A stretch of DNA of 34,072 bases from NCBI RefSeq assembly GCF_029933015.1, contig NZ_JAOZOZ010000001.1:23444-57515 (forward strand), read 5' to 3'. The position numbers and the translations under genes are program-made. How positions within the stretch are numbered: position 1 is the stretch's first letter; each line of letters starts with the position of its first letter. Below are positions 30,029 through 34,072 of this stretch, in pieces. The DNA is from Hydrogenimonas sp. Lineage in GTDB: Bacteria; Campylobacterota; Campylobacteria; Campylobacterales; Hydrogenimonadaceae. Under the pieces are notes generated by a model, which had not been told where the DNA came from, made no database searches, and saw nothing but the letters and a program-made list of their open reading frames with translations.

Positions 30029-30490
30029 CTATTGTCGCTCTTTGGAAACATGTTTCGCAAGAAAAGCATTGAGCGCGTTGGCGAAGGCGTGGGCGTCTTT
30101 GGGGCCGAAAGGTTTGGGCCCGGCGGTGGTCTCTCCTGTGGAGCGGATCTCATCCATCAGATTGCGCATGGCCAGATACTGTTTGATATTGTCCCGGGTG
30201 TAGAGCGTACCCCGGTGGTCGAGGGCGTGGGCGTTTCGTTCGACGATGCGGTCGGCGAGGGGAATGTCGGCGGTGATGACCAGATCACCCGGCTCCGTCA
30301 GCTCCACGATTCTATGGTCCGCCCGGTCGGCGCCCGCTTCGACGATTTCGTAGCGGATCGGCATGGAGCCGCCGATATCTATTTTTTTGTTGGCGACGAC
30401 GATGGCAGGGATCTTCAGGCGCGCGACGGCGCGGGAAACGATGGGTTTGAGAAGATTGGGAAAGGCGTCGCCGTCGATGAGAATTTTCAT
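30029..30490 (-). CDS. YaiI/YqxD family protein (UPF0178, DUF188)
   Basis: The 153-residue product belongs to the UPF0178 family, small proteins with a PIN/NYN-like nuclease fold but no established substrate. Typical motifs are the start MKILIDGDAFPNLLKPIV with its acidic residue pair, 'ADRADHRIVELTEPGDLVIT' and 'ADIPLADRIVERNAHALDHR', and the later 'LMDEIRSTGETTAGPKPFGP'. The ATG overlaps the stop of the YwbE-family gene (ATGA). Length is typical. Confidence 0.88.
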   Translation of the reverse strand: MKILIDGDAFPNLLKPIVSRAVARLKIPAIVVANKKIDIGGSMPIRYEIVEAGADRADHRIVELTEPGDLVITADIPLADRIVERNAHALDHRGTLYTRDNIKQYLAMRNLMDEIRSTGETTAGPKPFGPKDAHAFANALNAFLAKHVSKERQ

Positions 30491-30684
30491 CCCTTCACGA
30501 TCTCCTTGACCCGACCCACCTCTCCGGTGGTGAGACGTACCTTGATGCCGTGGGGGTGGCGGGGAGAACGGGTCAGAATCTGCTGTACGATGCCGTAGGT
30601 GAGATAGCCCGTGGACTGGTCCTCTTTCATCACGATCCCCACATGCAAGCCCGGACGGATATTTTTTCGCAATGTGCCGCTCAC
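30487..30684 (-). CDS. YwbE family protein
   Basis: This 65-residue product matches the YwbE family (DUF2196), a short conserved protein of unknown function. The sequence 'IRPGLHVGIVMKEDQSTG' followed by 'LTYGIVQQILTRSPRHPHGI' and 'KVRLTTGEVGRVKEI' is diagnostic. The start is GTG at 30684, with AAGGAG at four-base spacing. It is the first gene of a two-gene operon with the YaiI-family gene and has its own -10 box upstream. Confidence 0.85.
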   Translation of the reverse strand: MSGTLRKNIRPGLHVGIVMKEDQSTGYLTYGIVQQILTRSPRHPHGIKVRLTTGEVGRVKEIVKG

Positions 30685-30702
30685 ATCTCTCCTTTTTGGT
30701 GT

Positions 30703-30708
30703 ATTATA
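30703..30708 (-). promoter_or_regulatory. -10 element for the YwbE-YaiI operon
   Basis: TATAAT on the minus strand lies 18 bases before the GTG start of the YwbE-family gene, with the AAGGAG site between. The region 17 bases further up (TTTAGT) is only a weak -35 match. Confidence 0.5.
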
Positions 30709-30753
30709 GCCGGTTTCCAGTCAGTACTAAAACCCATCCTTTCAGAAATAGAT

Positions 30754-30966
30754 TCAATTTTTTCTTTCATGCATATATGTGAAAGCGTAGAGTGATCCTA
30801 TCGCATTCCTGGTCTGGTAGGGGAGAGGACGCTCTGCATATCGGGTAACCGGATCATATTCGAAAAAACATTTGTTGCATTTGATCAGCTGTTTTTCCAA
30901 TATCTGTTTTGGCATGTTATGGATACTTTTCGCAACCCTTTTACACTCCAATGTCGTACATTTCAT
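30754..30966 (-). CDS. Small cysteine-containing protein, unknown
   Basis: The 70-residue product begins MKCTTLECKRVAKSIHNMPK. It has four cysteines as C-x4-C and CNKC (residues 3, 8, 30 and 33), which could bind zinc or a metal cluster. A very strong AGGAGG site sits five bases before the ATG, so translation is likely. Codon use is more AT-rich than the neighbours, hinting at later acquisition or weak selection. No family is recognised. It is divergent from the DUF3302-HlyD operon across an AT-rich gap of 185 bases that must hold both promoters. Confidence 0.65.
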   Translation of the reverse strand: MKCTTLECKRVAKSIHNMPKQILEKQLIKCNKCFFEYDPVTRYAERPLPYQTRNAIGSLYAFTYMHERKN

Positions 30967-31151
30967 GGTAACCTCCTGATGTTTTTGTCAGTTTAGAAGA
31001 GTGTTGTCGATTTTGGAAGAGCATTTTGAAAAATTTTTCTCCCGTGAATTGCCTAGAACCTGTCTCAAAGAACCATTTTAAGGTGACTGTGCGATAAATT
31101 CTGATAATATAACTACCAAATCAAACAAAAAAAATCGTTCAAAGGATCACC

Positions 31152-31532
31152 ATGCATATCGAACCGCGTATACTCGATTTCGTCGCATTGGGTATCTTCG
31201 TCGTGGTCACAATTTTTCTGGTCTATCTTGTCATCTACATCCACGACATCCCCTACGAGATCGCGAAAAAGCGGAATCATCCCCACCGGGAGGCGATTCA
31301 TGCTGCCGGATGGGTCAGTCTCTTCCTGATGCATACCATCTGGCCCTTTCTGTGGATCTGGGCCTATCTTTACAATCCGAAAGAGGGGTGGGGCGTCGAG
31401 AAGGTAGCTGTCGAACCCACGGAGGAACTCAAAGGTGAGCTTAAGGCGATTTCCGAGCTCAAAGAGAAGATCAATGAGCTGGAAAAGGAGCTCGAAAAGG
31501 TCAAATGTGAGACGAAAGGGGAGGTGGCCTGA
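31152..31532 (+). CDS. DUF3302 inner-membrane protein
   Basis: The 126-residue product has two membrane spans (about 10-31 and 54-74) joined by a loop with 'IHDIPYEIAKKRNHPHREAI', the DUF3302 signature as in E. coli YibI. It ends in a coiled coil (about 91-120, rich in Glu, Lys and Leu). In E. coli, YibI is paired with YibH, an HlyD-type protein, and the same pairing is seen here. An AAGGA site precedes the ATG. The stop shares one base with the next start. A small accessory subunit of the export system is likely, but its role is not known. Confidence 0.8.
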   Translation: MHIEPRILDFVALGIFVVVTIFLVYLVIYIHDIPYEIAKKRNHPHREAIHAAGWVSLFLMHTIWPFLWIWAYLYNPKEGWGVEKVAVEPTEELKGELKAISELKEKINELEKELEKVKCETKGEVA

Positions 31533-32488
31533 TGGAAACCTTGATGCTGTTGACCTATGTGGCACTCTGCTGGGCCATCTTCAAAATTTTTAAAATTCCT
31601 GTCAACAAATGGTCGCTGACAACGGCTGTATTGGGTGGTGTGGTTTTGATCGGCCATATTTTGATGGGGATGGCCTATTACCATCCCGCCTCCAGACAGG
31701 CGAGGGTTTTCTATATCACGACGCCGATTCTCCCCAATGTTCGGGGTCTCGTAACCGAAGTACCCGTCAAGCCCAATGTCCCCATCAAAAAGGGTGAGGT
31801 TCTTTTCAAAATCGACGAAACACCCTATCGCGCGAAAGTGGATGAGATCAAAGCCCAGCTGACCTTCGCGGAAAAGCGGTTAAAAGATGTGATTAAACTT
31901 CGCAAACGGGCGGGCGGGTCGAAATTCGACATCGAAGAGTACCGCAGGCAGGTGGCCCAGGCCAAAGCGCAGCTGGTCGATGCGATGTTCGATCTGCAAA
32001 GCTGTACCGTCCGGGCACCTTCGGACGGCTACGTGACCCATATCCGTGTACGTCCGGGGCAGATGGCGGTTCCCTTTCCGATCCAGCCGATGATGACCTT
32101 CGTCAACGCCGACACCGCGACGCTGATCGCCGGTTTTCCACCGGAACCTTCCAGCAACATTCATGAAGGGGATGAGGCGGAAGTGGTCTTTCCGGCCTAT
32201 CCGGGCATGACGTTTCAAGGACATGTGGTGAAAGTGCTGCCGGCCCTGGCGGAAGGTGAATTGAAACCGACTCAGGATATGGTCTCTTTCAATCGCCAGC
32301 TTCCCCAGGGTCTCATCCCTGCGATCATCGAATTGGATGAGAATCTTTCGCAGATCGGTCTGCCGATGGGGGTCGATGCGGAAGTCGCTGTCTATGGAGC
32401 GAGCGAAGGATACTGGTCCCATATCTCCATCGTCCGTCGCATTCTGCTGCGAATGATTACCTGGTCGCATTTCCTGAGGTTCCACTAG
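31532..32488 (+). CDS. HlyD-family membrane-fusion (adaptor) protein
   Basis: HlyD-type proteins bridge inner-membrane transporters and outer-membrane channels in the periplasm. The 318-residue product has two N-terminal spans (about 5-22 and 28-48). A lipoyl-like half-motif follows ('GLVTEVPVKPNVPIKKGEVL'), then a short helical hairpin (about 105-160), the second lipoyl half ('CTVRAPSDGYVTHIRVRPGQ') and a beta-barrel domain. It resembles YibH/YiaV-type proteins, which pair with DUF3302. One-base overlap with the previous gene. No permease gene lies between it and the outer-membrane channel. Confidence 0.88.
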   Translation: METLMLLTYVALCWAIFKIFKIPVNKWSLTTAVLGGVVLIGHILMGMAYYHPASRQARVFYITTPILPNVRGLVTEVPVKPNVPIKKGEVLFKIDETPYRAKVDEIKAQLTFAEKRLKDVIKLRKRAGGSKFDIEEYRRQVAQAKAQLVDAMFDLQSCTVRAPSDGYVTHIRVRPGQMAVPFPIQPMMTFVNADTATLIAGFPPEPSSNIHEGDEAEVVFPAYPGMTFQGHVVKVLPALAEGELKPTQDMVSFNRQLPQGLIPAIIELDENLSQIGLPMGVDAEVAVYGASEGYWSHISIVRRILLRMITWSHFLRFH

Positions 32489-32522
32489 AAGTTGACGTGC
32501 AAACATGGATCAAGCCCGTTTT

Positions 32523-32549
32523 ATGGAGAGAAGGGTTCATTCTCTCCAT
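32523..32549 (+). promoter_or_regulatory. 10-bp inverted repeat upstream of the outer-membrane channel gene
   Basis: ATGGAGAGAA (32523-32532) is mirrored exactly by TTCTCTCCAT (32540-32549) around a 7-base loop. No U tract follows, so it is not a standard terminator. In the 152-base gap between the adaptor and the channel gene it could be an operator or an mRNA stem that lowers read-through. Confidence 0.45.
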
Positions 32550-32640
32550 TCTCTGAACTTTCGAAATGGATCGGAGCTTTGGTGTGGGGAAATGGGCGAA
32601 AGTTATGTACGGTTGGTATTAAAAAAGTGAAGGAGAAGGG

Positions 32641-34050
32641 ATGAATCTTCCGGTTGGCAAGAGTGTGATATCGGCTGTGACGGTGGGGATGTTGATGAGT
32701 GGCTGTGCCTATGAGGCGGCGAGTTTCAAAGAGGCGACGGCATCGTTGAAAAGCGAAACGGCTGCGACCAATAGCAGTTTCGTGGCCGACCATATCGAAG
32801 GCAATGTCTCCAATGCATGGCTGGAGAGTTTCGGTGACGAAACACTGATGACGCTGGTCGACGAGGCGCAGAAAAACAATCCCGACCTGAGAGTTTCGGC
32901 TGCAAGGGTCGAAAAGGCCGCTGCACTCATGCGCCTGAGCAGATCGGGTCTCTATCCTCATTTGAACATTCGCGGAAATTTCACCGATTTCGACTACACG
33001 ACACGGGATAAAGGATACCTGGTGGGATCTGTCGCGTGGGAACCGGATATCTGGGGACGCCTGACGACACTCAACAGGGCCGACGAAGAGGTCATGAAAT
33101 CTGTCGCCGCAGACTTTGCCTGGGCCCGCCAGTCGCTGGCTGCCACGACCGCCAAAGCGTGGTTCGCCCTCAACCGCGACAAAATGCTCTACGACTTCAT
33201 GCGCGAAATCGTAAAGATCCAGGAGAAAGCGCTTTATGTGGCCAAAGAGCGTGAGGAGATCGGTGCAGGAACGAAGCGTGATGTCCATCTGGTGACGGCT
33301 ATGGCGGCCGAATCGAAACAGATGCTCAAAAATTTCGAAACGATGCAGCAGGTCGATACGCGCAGTCTCGAAACGCTTGTGGGACGCTATCCCGCCAACG
33401 CGATCGAACCGAAAGGTCTGACGAAGATGCCGCCCGAGCTTCCGGCATCCGGCATTCCCGCCGATCTGCTCAACCGCCGGCCTGATCTGGTAGCGGCACG
33501 CTACCGTGTCGCTGCGGCGTTTCACAACGAAAAGGCGACCGAGCTTCTGAAACTTCCCAATATCACTCTGCGTTTCGACATGGGCTACGACCATGTCTAC
33601 GATACTGTCGCCAAACTGATCGGCAATCTCTTCATGCCGGTTTACGACGCAGGGCGGATCGATGCCCTGATTGCCGCCGCTACGGCGGATCAGAAAGCGG
33701 CCATCGCCAATTACCGGAGTGTCGTGCTGCGAGCCTTCCGTGAAGTCGAAAACGCGTTAGCGCAGGAGAAGCAGCTCAAAGAGCGTTATGACTTTCTGAT
33801 GACGACGGAAAGAGAGTACAAAACCGCCTACGATATGACGGTGGAGACCTACGAAATCGGGGAGGGGACCATCATCGACGTGCTGACGGCCCAGAGCAAA
33901 TGGATCGACGCAGGCATCACCCGTGTCAACATCGCCAACCGGCGTCTCGCCAACAGGGTCGACCTCCATCTGGCACTGGGCGGCGGTTTTGATGCCAGGC
34001 CATCCTGGAACCTCGACTACGCCAAAACGCACGCTTCCGAAAAGAAGTGA
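32641..34050 (+). CDS. Outer-membrane efflux lipoprotein (NodT/OprM type)
   Basis: The 469-residue product is an outer-membrane factor that completes tripartite export systems. A lipoprotein signal ends in the lipobox LMSGC, so Cys22 should be lipidated. The mature part holds two OEP repeats: 'WLESFGDETLMTLVDEAQKN' and 'NPDLRVSAARVEKA' in the first, 'LLNRRPDLVAARYRVAAAF' and 'FREVENALAQEKQLKERYDF' in the second; the 'RRPDL' motif is typical of the NodT branch. AAGGAGAAGG precedes the ATG. It probably works with the DUF3302/HlyD pair upstream, and its own gap suggests partly separate control. Confidence 0.92.
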   Translation: MNLPVGKSVISAVTVGMLMSGCAYEAASFKEATASLKSETAATNSSFVADHIEGNVSNAWLESFGDETLMTLVDEAQKNNPDLRVSAARVEKAAALMRLSRSGLYPHLNIRGNFTDFDYTTRDKGYLVGSVAWEPDIWGRLTTLNRADEEVMKSVAADFAWARQSLAATTAKAWFALNRDKMLYDFMREIVKIQEKALYVAKEREEIGAGTKRDVHLVTAMAAESKQMLKNFETMQQVDTRSLETLVGRYPANAIEPKGLTKMPPELPASGIPADLLNRRPDLVAARYRVAAAFHNEKATELLKLPNITLRFDMGYDHVYDTVAKLIGNLFMPVYDAGRIDALIAAATADQKAAIANYRSVVLRAFREVENALAQEKQLKERYDFLMTTEREYKTAYDMTVETYEIGEGTIIDVLTAQSKWIDAGITRVNIANRRLANRVDLHLALGGGFDARPSWNLDYAKTHASEKK

Positions 34051-34054
34051 AAGA

Positions 34055-34072
34055 GGCCCGTAAATCCGGGCC
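34055..34072 (+). terminator. Terminator hairpin at the window edge
   Basis: GGCCCG (34055-34060) pairs with CGGGCC (34067-34072) around a 6-base loop, four bases after the stop of the outer-membrane channel gene. The window ends at the base of the stem, so a following U tract cannot be seen. Confidence 0.6.

Overview
This window looks like chromosomal DNA of a GC-rich, chemolithotrophic member of the Campylobacterota (Epsilonproteobacteria), perhaps near Hydrogenimonas or Nitratifractor. That placement is inferred from gene content and order and was not searched. The main evidence is a 14-gene respiratory complex I operon in the order nuoA-B-C-D-(E-like)-(F-replacement)-G1-G2-H-I-J-K-L-M-N. 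It is followed directly by the flagellar gene pflA, the same junction as nuoN (Cj1566c) and pflA (Cj1565c) in Campylobacter jejuni. A futalosine-type menaquinone prenyltransferase (mqnP) fits the same lineage.

Layout. 1-1157 (minus strand): a 25-residue membrane microprotein, an XpaC-family membrane protein, a gap packed with perfect hairpins, and the first codons of a further gene. 1271-2056 (plus): an AIM24/TIGR00266-family protein. 2061-6166 (minus): a MerR-type regulator translationally coupled to an 1150-residue LplT + PlsC + acyl-ACP synthetase fusion for lysophospholipid uptake and re-acylation. 6203-6438: the nuo control region, with two GTTTA/TAAAC inverted repeats. 6439-23789 (plus): the nuo operon. 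23823-26201: pflA, whose start lies inside a terminator-like hairpin. 26181-27077 (minus): miaA, overlapping pflA tail to tail. 27150-29754 (plus): mqnP, two coupled genes of unknown function, and a divergent uracil-DNA glycosylase. 29863-29939: tRNA-Arg(GCG) with a clear promoter. 30029-30966 (minus): a YaiI/YqxD-family gene, a YwbE-family gene, and a 70-residue cysteine protein. 31152-34050 (plus): DUF3302 protein, HlyD-type adaptor and outer-membrane efflux lipoprotein, ending in a terminator at the window edge.

How the genes work together. The hydrophilic core (NuoB, C, D, I) and membrane arm (NuoA, H, J-N) of complex I look normal, with their ligand motifs intact. The electron-input end does not. 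NuoE is replaced by a 76-residue protein with no cysteine. NuoF is replaced by a 680-residue fusion that keeps only the C-terminal N3-cluster segment of NuoF, with one of the four cluster cysteines missing, joined to a complete GltD/NfnB-like FAD and pyridine-nucleotide oxidoreductase with its own Fe-S motifs. NuoG is present as two tandem paralogues, each with an additional 4Fe-4S motif, and the second carries a Lys/Glu/Val-rich repeat insertion. This alternative input module is the most interesting system here: it suggests a complex I fed by NAD(P)H through a GltD-type flavoprotein, or by ferredoxin/flavodoxin, or run in reverse for ferredoxin or NAD(P) reduction.

No mobile elements, CRISPR arrays or rRNA were seen. 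No stretch longer than about 240 bases lacks a gene.
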